DNA of 64,000 nucleotides. Origin: an uncultured Oxalobacteraceae bacterium (GTDB taxonomy: Bacteria; Pseudomonadota; Gammaproteobacteria; Burkholderiales; Burkholderiaceae_D). Each line of letters opens with the position of its first letter. Position 1 is the first letter of the stretch. This document shows, in pieces, positions 51,570-60,960 of this stretch. The DNA lies in contig CAITOF010000068.1 of assembly GCA_903893945.1 (NCBI GenBank), forward strand, positions 43,388 through 107,387, written 5' to 3'. A model generated the notes under the pieces. The model had not been told where the DNA came from, ran no database searches, and saw nothing but the letters and a program-made list of their open reading frames with translations. A program made the translations under genes and the position numbers.

Positions 51570-52370
51570 TCAGACCGCAGCGAATTCATCCATACCTGAC
51601 ATAGTTTGTGCTAAACGAGAAAAAGCCATTGCGGCACCGGCCGCAGGAAACGCATCAATCACTGCACGCCCAGCCCGGCTGGCACGTCGCAGATAATCAT
51701 CTTCGGGAACATAGCCAACAAAATTCAGGGGCACAGATAAAAAATTACCCGCTGCTTTTGCCATGGCGTCATAGACGCGCCGTGCCTCAAATTCATTCAC
51801 GCCGGTGACCAGTACCCCATAGCCGCGCCGCCCCATGGTTGCATGCGCGCGCTTTATCAATCCATAAGCCGATTTAATCGAATCGGGCTGGTTGGTCACC
51901 TGTATGACAATCTCACCGTCTTCCAGTACCGGCGCGGCCAATCCGTTTAATTCGGTCAGTTCACCGTCCACCAGAACAATATCTACACTATTTCCCAATT
52001 TTTCAACAATTTTGTTGAGTTTGGTCAACAGAGTGTATGTGGGTTGCAAACCTGCCATACTATTTTGATAACGACACAAGCTCGCCAGTTTGAATCCTTT
52101 TGAACTTACCATAGTGGCCTGCTTAATTGTACGCTTTTGTTGCGCAACATCGACTAATGTCGCTTCAATGCTCATTTCCAGCCACCTCGCGACGCTGCCG
52201 CCAGACTGGCGTGCGTCCAGCAACAGCACATCACTGCCCTGCCGGGCCAGGCAGGCGGACAGATTGACCAGAGTTGCATTTTTTTCATCCTGGGTTAGCG
52301 CTGACAAAAACGTAACAAAACGCGGCTTTGCGCCAAACAGCATGCGCCGCAGACCCTCGGCCTGATCCAT
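51570..52370 (-). CDS. flhG: FlhG/FleN-type MinD-like protein with degenerate P-loop
   Basis: A protein of about 266 residues with the FlhG N-terminal DQAEGLRRML motif (residues 2-10) and a ParA/MinD-like fold. In FleN the deviant Walker A reads GKGGVGKT before an NLA helix; here the same place reads ALTQDEKN (residues 24-31, Lys30 kept) before LVNLSACLA. All glycines and the Thr are gone, so ATP hydrolysis is doubtful. The LLLDARQSGG and IVLVDGE strands remain. FlhG normally limits flagellar number and opposes FlhF. The start is one base after the flhF stop. Confidence 0.9.
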   Translation of the reverse strand: MDQAEGLRRMLFGAKPRFVTFLSALTQDEKNATLVNLSACLARQGSDVLLLDARQSGGSVARWLEMSIEATLVDVAQQKRTIKQATMVSSKGFKLASLCRYQNSMAGLQPTYTLLTKLNKIVEKLGNSVDIVLVDGELTELNGLAAPVLEDGEIVIQVTNQPDSIKSAYGLIKRAHATMGRRGYGVLVTGVNEFEARRVYDAMAKAAGNFLSVPLNFVGYVPEDDYLRRASRAGRAVIDAFPAAGAAMAFSRLAQTMSGMDEFAAV

Positions 52371-52371
52371 G

Positions 52372-53721
52372 TTAACCAAGGGACACCTCGCGCAGTTGAG
52401 CATCACGCATACTGGCCGACGCACTGGCCATCACCATCGGAAGTTCATCGTCACGGAATTGGAAAGCACTCTGGTCGCGTTTGAACTTGAATGCCTGCTC
52501 AACCAGATACTGTTTATTCGCGACGTGCAGATCTTCCGGAACCCGCTGGCCGTTTGCCAGATAATACATCGTCAGCTTGTGGCGGATGATGGCATCGAGA
52601 ACCGCACCGTAATTGGCGGCTTCATCCATTTTGGTGATAATACAGCCGGACAGGCCCGAACCCTGATAGGAACGGATAACTTCCGTCAGCGTCTCGCCTG
52701 TCGAGGTCGCATTCAGGCACAGCAGCTTGTTGACATTGGCACCCGATAACATGGCGACCTGTTCTGACACCAGCCGGTCCCGTTGACTCATACCGACCGT
52801 GTCAATCAACACAGTGTGCTTATTTTTCAGTTCCGATAACGCGATGCGCAAATCGGCTTCATCTTTCACCGCATGCACCATCACGCCCAGTATTTTTCCA
52901 TAGATCCTGAGCTGTTCATAACCGCCGATCCGGTAGCCATCCGTGGTTATCAATGCCAGCTTGCTGGCACCGTGTCGCATGACACATCGTGCGGCCAATT
53001 TAGCTGTCGTGGTGGTTTTACCTACACCGGTCGGACCAACCAGCGCAAACACGCCGCCACTTTCAAGCATGTCGCTGTCACACGAAATTGAATTCAGGTT
53101 CTTGCTCAGGATGGCTTTTACCCAGGCAAAACCCTGAGTGATGTCGGCCGCCTTGGGAAGATTTTCAACCAGATAGCGCGACATGCTGGCACTGAATCCC
53201 GCCGCCAGCAAGTCTCTGAGCAACTGTGCCTTATGCGGTTCCCTGCGCTGGGTTTTGCCCCAGCTCAGTTCAGCCAGCTGCTCTTCCATCATGCTGCGCA
53301 TCGATCGCAATTCCGTCATTAACTCAAGCGCCCCGGCCATATCGGCCGACGATGCCGGCGCAGTGGCCGGTGGAATCTCGATCGGATTTTCGCGCGCAGC
53401 CCTGTCACGCAATGAGTCGACCTGCTTCTTCTTGACAGCAAACCGGGTCTGCGACTGGATAATCGGACTCTCATGGGCCTGGAACCGACCCTGATAGGGC
53501 TCCTCCGACTTTTTGCTGCGCGGGGAGCGTGTTTCTTCCTCCTCGTACGACATCATCGCATCGTCGTTCAGCTCGGCCATGTCTTCATCGGCCAGGGCCA
53601 GAATCTCGACCTGGCCATTCACATTCCGGTTTGAAATAATGACTGCTTCAGGACCCATCGCATCACGCAATTTATTCAATGCTTCGCGTGACGTTGGGGC
53701 ACAAAATCGCTTTACGTTCAT
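52372..53721 (-). CDS. flhF: Flagellar SRP-type GTPase FlhF
   Basis: A 449-residue protein. An N-terminal B region (about 1-180) contains charged, Lys/Glu-rich sequence; the NG domain follows with P-loop GPTGVGKTTTTAKLAAR, then LITTDGYRIGGYEQLRIYG, DTVGMSQRD and TKMDEAANYGAVL. FlhF marks the pole for flagellar assembly and recruits early parts. The start overlaps the flhA stop (ATGA). The presence of flhF suggests polar flagellation (inference). Confidence 0.94.
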   Translation of the reverse strand: MNVKRFCAPTSREALNKLRDAMGPEAVIISNRNVNGQVEILALADEDMAELNDDAMMSYEEEETRSPRSKKSEEPYQGRFQAHESPIIQSQTRFAVKKKQVDSLRDRAARENPIEIPPATAPASSADMAGALELMTELRSMRSMMEEQLAELSWGKTQRREPHKAQLLRDLLAAGFSASMSRYLVENLPKAADITQGFAWVKAILSKNLNSISCDSDMLESGGVFALVGPTGVGKTTTTAKLAARCVMRHGASKLALITTDGYRIGGYEQLRIYGKILGVMVHAVKDEADLRIALSELKNKHTVLIDTVGMSQRDRLVSEQVAMLSGANVNKLLCLNATSTGETLTEVIRSYQGSGLSGCIITKMDEAANYGAVLDAIIRHKLTMYYLANGQRVPEDLHVANKQYLVEQAFKFKRDQSAFQFRDDELPMVMASASASMRDAQLREVSLG

Positions 53722-55811
53722 AATTGACCTCCGACCAGACTGGTGACTTTAATTGTTTTTGATTCAGGTACTTCCGACTGCGAAAGTACTCTTAACTGTG
53801 GCAACGAGCGTTTCAGGAATCGGGCCAGCAGCAGACGCAGGGTGGCTGGCACCACCAGGACGGGCGTTAACCCCATCTGTTCCTGGTGTCGACTGGCCAT
53901 TTCGGTCTGCGTAATGATGGTATCGGCCAATCCGGGCTCCAGTCCGATATTGTCCGGTCCGCCACTCTGCAGGGCCTGCATCAGCAATCGCTCCAGATTC
54001 ATATCCAGAGTCATCACTGACAGTTCATTTGTACCGGGGAACAGTTGTGCCACAATGGCGCGTCCCAGGGCAACACGAACCAGACTGGTCAGTTCATTCG
54101 TATCCTGGGTCTGGATCACATTCTCGGACAGGGTTTCGATAATGGTGCGCATATCGCGTATGTGCACGCCTTCTGACAGCAGGTTCTGCAGTATTTTCTG
54201 GAATGATGGCAATGGCAGTAATTTCGGCACCAGATCCTCGATCAGCTTGGGCGATTCTTTTGCGACAAAGTCCAGCAACTGCTGAACTTCATGGCGACCC
54301 AATAACTCGGACGCATGGGACGTAATCAGGTGATTCAGGTGTGTCGCGACCACTGTTCCGGCGTCGACAACCGTATAGCCCATCGACTGTGCCGATTCAC
54401 GCTGGTTGGCATCAATCCAGGTCGCCGGCAACCCGAATGCCGGATCGACCGTCGTGCGACCCGCCAGCGTTCCCGTCACCATGCCCGGATTAATGGCCAG
54501 AAACTGTCCCGGGAAGGACTCACCCGCTCCCATCTCCACACCTTTCAGGCTGATTGTGTACGAGGTGGGTTTGAGTTCCAGATTATCGCGAATGTGAACC
54601 GGCGGCGACAGAAATCCGATGTCCTGGGCAAATTTCTTGCGTATCCCCTTAATCCGTTTCAGCAACTCGCCGCCCTGCGCCTTGTCCACCATGGGAATCA
54701 GCCGATATCCCACTTCCAGTCCGAGCGTATCCACTGGCAGTATATCCTGCCAGGTTGCTTCTTCGGATTCTGCAGGCGCAGCCGGAGCGGGTGCAGGTTG
54801 TGCTGCCACGGCGGCGAGCCTGGCGCGTTTCAGAAGTACATATCCGCTACCACCGAGAATTCCTGCGAAAAACAGAAATGCGAAGTGCGGCATGCCGGGA
54901 ATGATGCCCATGCCGCCAATAATGCCGGCGGTAATCAGCAGCACCTGCGGCTTGGAAAGCAGCTGGGCGATCAGCTGGTCGCCAATGTTCTTGTCACTGG
55001 CAACGCGTGAGACAACGATACCCGCTGCGGTGGAAATGATCAGCGAGGGTATCTGGGCCACCAGGCCGTCACCGATCGCGAGCAGGGTATAAATCTTCAA
55101 CGCCTGGGAAAAATCCAGATCATGCTGGGCCATGCCGACGACCAGACCACCGACGATGTTAATCACGGTAACCATGATCCCGGCAATCGCATCACCACGA
55201 ACGTATTTACTGGCACCGTCCATCGCGCCATAGAATTCGGCTTCCTGCGCCACCTCCGTACGACGGCGACGCGCTTCCTGCTCGGCGATCAGACCGGCGT
55301 TCAGATCCGCATCGATCGCCATCTGTTTGCCGGGCATCGCGTCCAATGCAAAGCGGGCGCCGACTTCAGCGATACGACCTGCACCTTTGGTGACCACCGT
55401 AAAATTGATAATCGTCAGGATGATGAACACCACAATACCGACTGCGTAATTGCCACCTATCAGAAAATGGCCAAATGCCTCGATCACTTTACCCGCGGCA
55501 TCCGGTCCGGTATGGCCTTCAGTCAATACCACACGCGTTGATGCGACGTTTAACGAAAGACGCAACATCGTACTGACCAGCAGCACGGTCGGAAACACCA
55601 TGAAGTCAAGCACCTTCACTGTGTAGAAGCTGGTCAGCAGCACAACAACGGCCAGCGCAATGTTGAAGCTGAAGAAAATATCCAGGATAAAGGCCGGCAA
55701 TGGCAACACCATCATCGCCAGTATCATCACAATTAACAGTGGCGCTGTCAGTGCCCGACTGTTAACAAAGTCAAACCCGCGCATCCAGGCTGGCATTCTC
55801 GCACTATCCAT
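53718..55811 (-). CDS. flhA: Flagellar export gate protein FlhA
   Basis: A 697-residue protein with eight N-terminal membrane helices (about 20-335). The FHIPEP-type cytoplasmic loop is seen as KGAGRIAEVGARFALDAMPGKQMAIDADLNAGLI. The large cytosolic domain (about 350-697; QNLLSEGVHIRDMRTIIETL) binds chaperone-cargo complexes. It forms the export ring of the flagellar type III machine. Overlaps flhB by eight bases and flhF by four. Confidence 0.97.
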   Translation of the reverse strand: MDSARMPAWMRGFDFVNSRALTAPLLIVMILAMMVLPLPAFILDIFFSFNIALAVVVLLTSFYTVKVLDFMVFPTVLLVSTMLRLSLNVASTRVVLTEGHTGPDAAGKVIEAFGHFLIGGNYAVGIVVFIILTIINFTVVTKGAGRIAEVGARFALDAMPGKQMAIDADLNAGLIAEQEARRRRTEVAQEAEFYGAMDGASKYVRGDAIAGIMVTVINIVGGLVVGMAQHDLDFSQALKIYTLLAIGDGLVAQIPSLIISTAAGIVVSRVASDKNIGDQLIAQLLSKPQVLLITAGIIGGMGIIPGMPHFAFLFFAGILGGSGYVLLKRARLAAVAAQPAPAPAAPAESEEATWQDILPVDTLGLEVGYRLIPMVDKAQGGELLKRIKGIRKKFAQDIGFLSPPVHIRDNLELKPTSYTISLKGVEMGAGESFPGQFLAINPGMVTGTLAGRTTVDPAFGLPATWIDANQRESAQSMGYTVVDAGTVVATHLNHLITSHASELLGRHEVQQLLDFVAKESPKLIEDLVPKLLPLPSFQKILQNLLSEGVHIRDMRTIIETLSENVIQTQDTNELTSLVRVALGRAIVAQLFPGTNELSVMTLDMNLERLLMQALQSGGPDNIGLEPGLADTIITQTEMASRHQEQMGLTPVLVVPATLRLLLARFLKRSLPQLRVLSQSEVPESKTIKVTSLVGGQL

Positions 55812-57003
55812 TTAACGCTCCCTCTTGCAGGTTGCCATCAAGTTTGGCCTGTTTCAGATTCATCGCAACAGCCGAGGTCGGATCCAATTCGTCAGGCACC
55901 GCGATTTCACCCGGCTTTTGCGGCACCAGCCCACCGTACTGCCTGAACACCCGCAACTGGAAGACGTAAGCCAGCACTTCTGCCACAGCGGTGTACAACG
56001 CTTCCGGGATCTGCGTATTCAACTCCGCATGGGTATACAGTGCACGGGCCAATGGTGGCGCCTCCATCAGGGGAATGTGGTGTTCAGCGGCTATTTCACG
56101 AATGCGGGCCGCCACCAGGTCGGTTCCTTTTGCCACGACGATCGGTGCACTCATTCGACCTTCGACATACTTGAGCGCCACGGCGTAGTGAGTCGGGTTG
56201 GTGACCACCACGTCGGCCGTGGGTATTTTGCTCATCATGCGACGTCGTGCCATTTCACGCTGCTGGGCCCGGATCCTCGCCTTGATTTGCGGATTACCAT
56301 TCGCTTCCTTATTTTCCTGTTTGACTTCCTGACGGGTCATTTTCAGTTTGTTGGCATAACTGCGCAGCTGAAAAGGCACATCAATCGCCATAATAATGAT
56401 CAGTCCGCTTGAAATCGAAATCAGGCTGATCACGATGAGACTGGCGACGTGCTTCAGACCTTCCTTCGACGGTTCGGCCATGAGTCCGATAATGCTGCCA
56501 TATTCATGCAGCATGACCTCATAAGCGACAAAACCGATGATGATTGATTTTCCCACCGCTTTCAGCAGTTCCACCAGCGAGCGCACCGAGAACATTCGTC
56601 CCAGTCCGCTGACCGGATTCATCCGTTCAAAGTTGGGGGCCAGCGCCTGCAGTGAAAATAGCCATCCACCAATCAGGCCCGGCGAAACCAGCGCAACAAC
56701 CACCAGGATCAGCGCAAAAGGCGCCAGCGCGGCAAACACCTGAATGGTGTGCGATACCTGCATTGCAAAAAGCAGATTCACGTCAAAAGCGACGCCACGC
56801 TCAAAATGCAGTGAATGGGCCAGAAACTGATTGAGACGCTGAACCACCGTGTCGCCGGTCATCAATATGCCGACACCGGCCGATAACAGCAGCAGGCACG
56901 TCGCCATTTCACGAGAGCGCGGCACATCCCCTTCCTCGCGCGCTTTTTCAATGCGCCGCGAGGTAGCCGGTTCGGTTCGTTCCAGTCCACTTTCTTCTGC
57001 CAC
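55804..57003 (-). CDS. flhB: Flagellar export switch protein FlhB
   Basis: A protein of about 399 residues with four membrane helices and a cytosolic domain that holds the self-cleavage site NPTH (VVTNPTHYAVAL). Cleavage between Asn and Pro switches export from rod-hook to filament subunits. The usual N-terminus is seen (AEESGLERTEPATSRRIEKAREEGDVPRSRE). I set the start at the GTG at 57003 since AGGAG stands six bases upstream and family proteins begin here; a GTG at 57024 would add seven residues without a ribosome-binding site. First gene of flhBAFG-fliA-motCD. Confidence 0.93.
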   Translation of the reverse strand: MAEESGLERTEPATSRRIEKAREEGDVPRSREMATCLLLLSAGVGILMTGDTVVQRLNQFLAHSLHFERGVAFDVNLLFAMQVSHTIQVFAALAPFALILVVVALVSPGLIGGWLFSLQALAPNFERMNPVSGLGRMFSVRSLVELLKAVGKSIIIGFVAYEVMLHEYGSIIGLMAEPSKEGLKHVASLIVISLISISSGLIIIMAIDVPFQLRSYANKLKMTRQEVKQENKEANGNPQIKARIRAQQREMARRRMMSKIPTADVVVTNPTHYAVALKYVEGRMSAPIVVAKGTDLVAARIREIAAEHHIPLMEAPPLARALYTHAELNTQIPEALYTAVAEVLAYVFQLRVFRQYGGLVPQKPGEIAVPDELDPTSAVAMNLKQAKLDGNLQEGALNG

Positions 57004-57009
57004 CACACT

Positions 57010-57014
57010 CTCCT
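57010..57014 (-). promoter_or_regulatory. Ribosome-binding site that sets the flhB start
   Basis: AGGAG reads on the minus strand six bases before the GTG at 57003. It lies inside the alternative reading from 57024, which argues for the shorter protein. Confidence 0.7.
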
Positions 57015-57248
57015 GGTTTGGCACGGATGTAAATTACATGGTGATACAGGCTCGATTATTCGTGGATTAACAAAACCACTATCGATTGAATACAGGCTTG
57101 AAAACCCTTTATATTGAATTTTTGGAATTGTCGGCAGGCGGATACCTGCGCGGTGGTCAGGACAAAAATTTCTTTATTTGAATCAGAGTCGCTATACTGC
57201 GTAAACGCAATCACCATTAAAAAATAATTAAAAAATAACATTCCGACC

Positions 57249-58910
57249 ATGACAAACAAGGCGATCCAGACATTTTTCAACAGTACAACGACGTTTAAAA
57301 TCATTGACCTGTTTGCCGGACTGTCCGTCGCCAGCATCCTGCTGCCGGAAGCGGTTGCCTACGCGGCGATCGCTCATTTAACGATACAGGCTGCCATCAG
57401 CGCATTACTGGCAGGTCTGTTCTGCTACGCCTGCCTCGGGGCCAGTCGCTTTGCGATTGTTTCACCCACGTCGTCGTCCGCTGCCCTGGTGGCCGCCGCC
57501 GCCCTGTCACTGGCGCCCGCCGGCGGGCCGGATCAGGCCGCCTTCAGTTTTGCCCTGGTCATATTGATCGGTTGCGGATTGATCGTACTGGCGTTTGCCC
57601 GCCTGGGCCGCCTGTCCGCGTTTGTATCGCGCCCGGTATTGCATGGCTTTTCGTTTGCGCTGGCTTTTACCATCATCGTCAAACAACTTCCCAAGATACT
57701 GGGCATAGAGGCAACCGGCTCGAATCCATTTACCTTACTGATGGCGATCGTCAGTTCCATTTCCATGTGGTCATGGTGGAGCCTGGCGTCGGGCATCGTG
57801 GCGCTTGTGCTGCTGGTCGGAATAAAAAAAACCACACGGCTACCGGCGGCCTTTATTGTCCTGGCACTCGGTATCGGCCTGTCCTATGTCAGCGACCTGT
57901 CGAGATATTCCGTGTCGGTGGTAGGCCATTTTGCGCTGGGATTTCCCTCCATCAGCCTGCCCCGAATCAATATGAAACAATGGCTGGACGCGGCCGAACT
58001 GGCCGGTGGTCTGCTGGTGATTGTTTTTTCGGAGTCCTGGGGCAGCATACGCAGCCTGGCCATCAAGCATGAAGACGTGGTCGAACCGAACCGCGAACTC
58101 TTTTCCCTGGGGGCAGCCAATCTTGCCTCGGGTTTAATTCAGGGCATGCCCGTCGGCGCCGGTTTTTCTGCAAGCGTGGCCAACGAAACCTCGGGGGCCC
58201 AGACCCGATGGGCCGGGGTCTATGCAGGACTGAGCGTGTTACTGCTGGCCATTTTCGGGAAGCCCCTGATCGAGCATATCCCCGAACCGGTATTGGCGGC
58301 GACCGTGGTGGGTGCCCTGTTGCACTCACTTAATCCGCAACCCATCATTGAACTGTGGCGTATCAACCGTGACCAGTACCTGACTCTGGCGGCGATCATA
58401 TCAGTGCTGTTCTTCGGCGTCCTGCATGGCATGCTGATCGCGGTCGGATTATCCATTGCCTCGGCAATTCGTACGTTCAGTCAACCTGCCGTGCGCGAAT
58501 TGACCGAGCTTGACACAACACGGAATTACGTCGACCGCGAAAATCATCCGAACGCCCTGCCGCATCCGGACATCCTCATATTGCGACCCGAAGAACCACT
58601 GTTTTTTGCCAGTGTCGATGGTATTATTGATGTTATCAAATCACTACTTAAATCACGTAACGACTGTAAGATACTTATTTTGAGTCTCGAACAAAGCAGC
58701 GATCTGGACAGCAGTGCCCGGGACAGCCTGATCGAACTATGTCATTTTCTGAACAAAAACCGGATTATCACCCTGTTCGCTCGTGTCAAAGATCCGGTCC
58801 GTCTGTTATTGCTCAAAACAGCGCCGGATATATTTCAGGATAAATTATTCTGGAGTGTGGCTGATGCGGCCAACAGTGCCGACACCCTGTTATTAGATTT
58901 GCATCATTAG
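57249..58910 (+). CDS. SulP family inorganic anion transporter with STAS domain
   Basis: A 553-residue inner-membrane protein with about twelve to fourteen helices (1-420), starting DLFAGLSVASILLPEAVAYAAIA, the SulP signature. A C-terminal STAS domain (about 435-550; ILRPEEPLFFASVDGII; LILSLEQSSDLDSSARDSLIEL) follows. SulP proteins carry sulfate, bicarbonate or organic acids; no carbonic anhydrase or sulfur gene is adjacent, so the substrate is open. Divergent from flhB across about 245 bases. Confidence 0.92.
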   Translation: MTNKAIQTFFNSTTTFKIIDLFAGLSVASILLPEAVAYAAIAHLTIQAAISALLAGLFCYACLGASRFAIVSPTSSSAALVAAAALSLAPAGGPDQAAFSFALVILIGCGLIVLAFARLGRLSAFVSRPVLHGFSFALAFTIIVKQLPKILGIEATGSNPFTLLMAIVSSISMWSWWSLASGIVALVLLVGIKKTTRLPAAFIVLALGIGLSYVSDLSRYSVSVVGHFALGFPSISLPRINMKQWLDAAELAGGLLVIVFSESWGSIRSLAIKHEDVVEPNRELFSLGAANLASGLIQGMPVGAGFSASVANETSGAQTRWAGVYAGLSVLLLAIFGKPLIEHIPEPVLAATVVGALLHSLNPQPIIELWRINRDQYLTLAAIISVLFFGVLHGMLIAVGLSIASAIRTFSQPAVRELTELDTTRNYVDRENHPNALPHPDILILRPEEPLFFASVDGIIDVIKSLLKSRNDCKILILSLEQSSDLDSSARDSLIELCHFLNKNRIITLFARVKDPVRLLLLKTAPDIFQDKLFWSVADAANSADTLLLDLHH

Positions 58911-59184
58911 CCGAATCCTACCCATCAGGAATTGGCGACAACCACAACAAATTGGTCTGAAACATCCATTATTCACAATATAAACATACTTTCCGTTAAA
59001 AAACTTTCACATTCAGGCAGCTAATTTGCTAGCATGTCGGCTAAATTTGGCAATGATCGTTAACTATTACGAGAGACCGCTGACAGCCTCGGAACGACGA
59101 CATTGAAATCTGCCATCACCATATTGCAGCTGCGGTATGAGGCACATCCTGATATTAATAGAATGACTATGGTTTTAACACCGC

Positions 59185-59754
59185 ATGGCTACTGATAAAG
59201 AATTATCTGAGTTTCTGGAAAGTGTTGAGCGGCGCGCGTTTAAACAGGCGGCTTATGCGGTTCGCAATGACGAATCTGCGCTCGATATCGTCCAGGATGC
59301 AATGATAAAACTGTCGGAAAAATACGGCGATAAACCGATCGACGAGTTGCCCATGCTGTTCCAGCGCATCTTGCAGAACACGATTCTTGATTTCTTCCGG
59401 CGCGAAAAAGTACGAAATACCTGGGTCAGCCTGTTTTCCAATCTGGTTACCCGCAAAGACGGCAATGACGATTTTGACATTCTTGAAACTTTTGAATCAG
59501 AAGAAGGGTCCGAATCCTCGGAATCAAGTGCTGACAAGGTGGAACGTGATCAAATTCTTATGATTCTTGACACGGAAATACAAAAACTGCCATCACGTCA
59601 ACGGGAAGCCTTCCTCATGCGTTACTGGGAGGACATGGATGTTGCAGAGACCGCAAACGCAATGGGATGTTCAGAAGGAAGCGTGAAAACACACTGCTCA
59701 AGGGCAACTCACGCATTGGCTAAATCTCTGAAAGCCTTAGGATTACAATTATGA
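59185..59754 (+). CDS. ECF-type RNA polymerase sigma factor
   Basis: A 189-residue sigma factor. Region 2 (about 12-75; AYAVRNDESALDIVQDAMIKLSEKYG, then RILQNTILDFFRREKVRN) and region 4 (about 130-185; LPSRQREAFLMRYWEDMDVAETANAMGCSEGSVKTH) are joined by an unusually acidic, Ser-rich linker (about 95-118, ETFESEEGSESSESSA). Region 3 is absent, as in ECF factors. It overlaps the DUF3619 gene (ATGA) and forms an operon with DUF3106 and RDD genes. The promoter it reads is unknown. Confidence 0.93.
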   Translation: MATDKELSEFLESVERRAFKQAAYAVRNDESALDIVQDAMIKLSEKYGDKPIDELPMLFQRILQNTILDFFRREKVRNTWVSLFSNLVTRKDGNDDFDILETFESEEGSESSESSADKVERDQILMILDTEIQKLPSRQREAFLMRYWEDMDVAETANAMGCSEGSVKTHCSRATHALAKSLKALGLQL

Positions 59755-60200
59755 ACACTAAAATTAACAATTCGTCATTTTCACAGGCTACGGATGAGCT
59801 CGAGTTTGCTTATCAGGTTCGGCGTGCGCTGGACGAACAAATTTCTGACTTGCCCCAAAGCACCGTAGACCGCTTAAGTGCTGCCCGTAAATTAGCTATT
59901 GCACGCAAAAAACCAGAAGCAGTGGCGTATGCCGTTGCGCCACAACGACGCTTTGCAGGGATATCCAGTGGTAAATCGGGTAATCCATTCAGCAACTCAA
60001 TGAACTGGATGGTCCGGGTAGGCATTGCCATTCCGTTAATTGTTCTGGTCATTGGCGCGTTTGGGATCTATCAATACGAAGAAGAGCGGCGCATCGATGA
60101 ACTGGCCGAACTTGACGCCGCAGTTCTGTCGGATGAATTGCCATTATCGGCTTATCTCGACCACGGTTTTGACACTTACTTGAATAAACACGGAGAATAG
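59751..60200 (+). CDS. DUF3619 membrane protein, candidate anti-sigma factor
   Basis: A 149-residue protein of the DUF3619 family. The N-terminal 80 residues are soluble (QATDELEFAYQVRRALDEQISDLPQSTVDRL), then one membrane helix (about 84-106, WMVRVGIAIPLIVLVIGAFGIY), then a short acidic tail with LPLSAYLDHGF. One helix with a cytosolic N-terminal part encoded directly behind, and overlapping, an ECF sigma gene is the layout of an anti-sigma factor. That role is inference: no ZAS-type zinc motif (HxxxCxxC) is present. Confidence 0.85.
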   Translation: MNTKINNSSFSQATDELEFAYQVRRALDEQISDLPQSTVDRLSAARKLAIARKKPEAVAYAVAPQRRFAGISSGKSGNPFSNSMNWMVRVGIAIPLIVLVIGAFGIYQYEEERRIDELAELDAAVLSDELPLSAYLDHGFDTYLNKHGE

Positions 60201-60201
60201 G

Positions 60202-60945
60202 GTGGGGAAAGCGCCTCTGCAACAATTCGCGTCGACATATACGCTGCGATACAACTTGTTGTTGAAGTGGTCCCTCCCCCTCATCCTGGCCATTGCGCTG
60301 GTATTTTTTCTGCTGTCTCCCCTGGCAACTCACGCAGTTGACACAACCGCCGCACCTGCACCGGTCACTGCCGCCCCCGCCTCATCCATACAATGGAACA
60401 GCCTGACACCCGCACAAAAGCAGGCCTTGGCGCCCCTGGAAAAAGATTGGGTGAGCCTGGGCAAGGAACGTCAGCAGAAATGGGTGGTTTTTGCGGCCAA
60501 GTATCAGCAAATGAACCCGGACGATCAGAAACGGACACAGGACAAAATGAACGCCTGGTCCAGACTCACGCCGGAACAACGCCTTGCTGCCCGGGAAAAC
60601 TATATTCGCTCTAACAAATACCAACCCGAACAGCGCAAGCAGAAATGGGATGAATACTCCCAGCTTCCCGATGATCAGAAAGCACAACTGGCCAACCACG
60701 CCAGCAAAAAAACAATCATAACCAATTTGCCGACCCCCGCTGAAAGCAAGGTACAGAAATTACAGCCGTTGAAAAAATCCACCAAGCCAGTTGCGCCTGG
60801 TGGAACAGCAGGTGTCGTCTCACCCACCAGCCCGGCCAGCGCCCCCCTGGCGACACCACCCGCAGCACCTGTGGCAGTCACGCCAACCCTTGCCACACCG
60901 GCCACACCGGTCACGCCACCGGCGCCTGCCTCAACCACCAATTAA
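60202..60945 (+). CDS. DUF3106 secreted protein
   Basis: A protein of about 247 residues starting with GTG one base after the DUF3619 stop. A signal or anchor helix (about 23-45) is followed by the DUF3106 region (about 60-160) rich in repeated helical units such as LTPAQKQALAPLEKDWVSLGKERQQKW and LTPEQRLAARENYIRSNKYQPEQRKQKW. The C-terminal tail is a Pro/Ala/Thr/Val-rich low-complexity stretch. This resembles periplasmic sensors or regulators of the ECF type (compare CpxP/Spy-like helical units), which fits its place in a sigma operon. Function is unproven. Confidence 0.85.
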   Translation: MGKAPLQQFASTYTLRYNLLLKWSLPLILAIALVFFLLSPLATHAVDTTAAPAPVTAAPASSIQWNSLTPAQKQALAPLEKDWVSLGKERQQKWVVFAAKYQQMNPDDQKRTQDKMNAWSRLTPEQRLAARENYIRSNKYQPEQRKQKWDEYSQLPDDQKAQLANHASKKTIITNLPTPAESKVQKLQPLKKSTKPVAPGGTAGVVSPTSPASAPLATPPAAPVAVTPTLATPATPVTPPAPASTTN

Positions 60946-60960
60946 TTCACCGTGCCAACA

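Noticed and set aside
59091..59121. GGAAC at 59091 as a possible ECF -35 element of the sigma operon
   Set aside because: No matching -10 motif was found at 15-17 bases, and without the sigma's consensus it cannot be supported.
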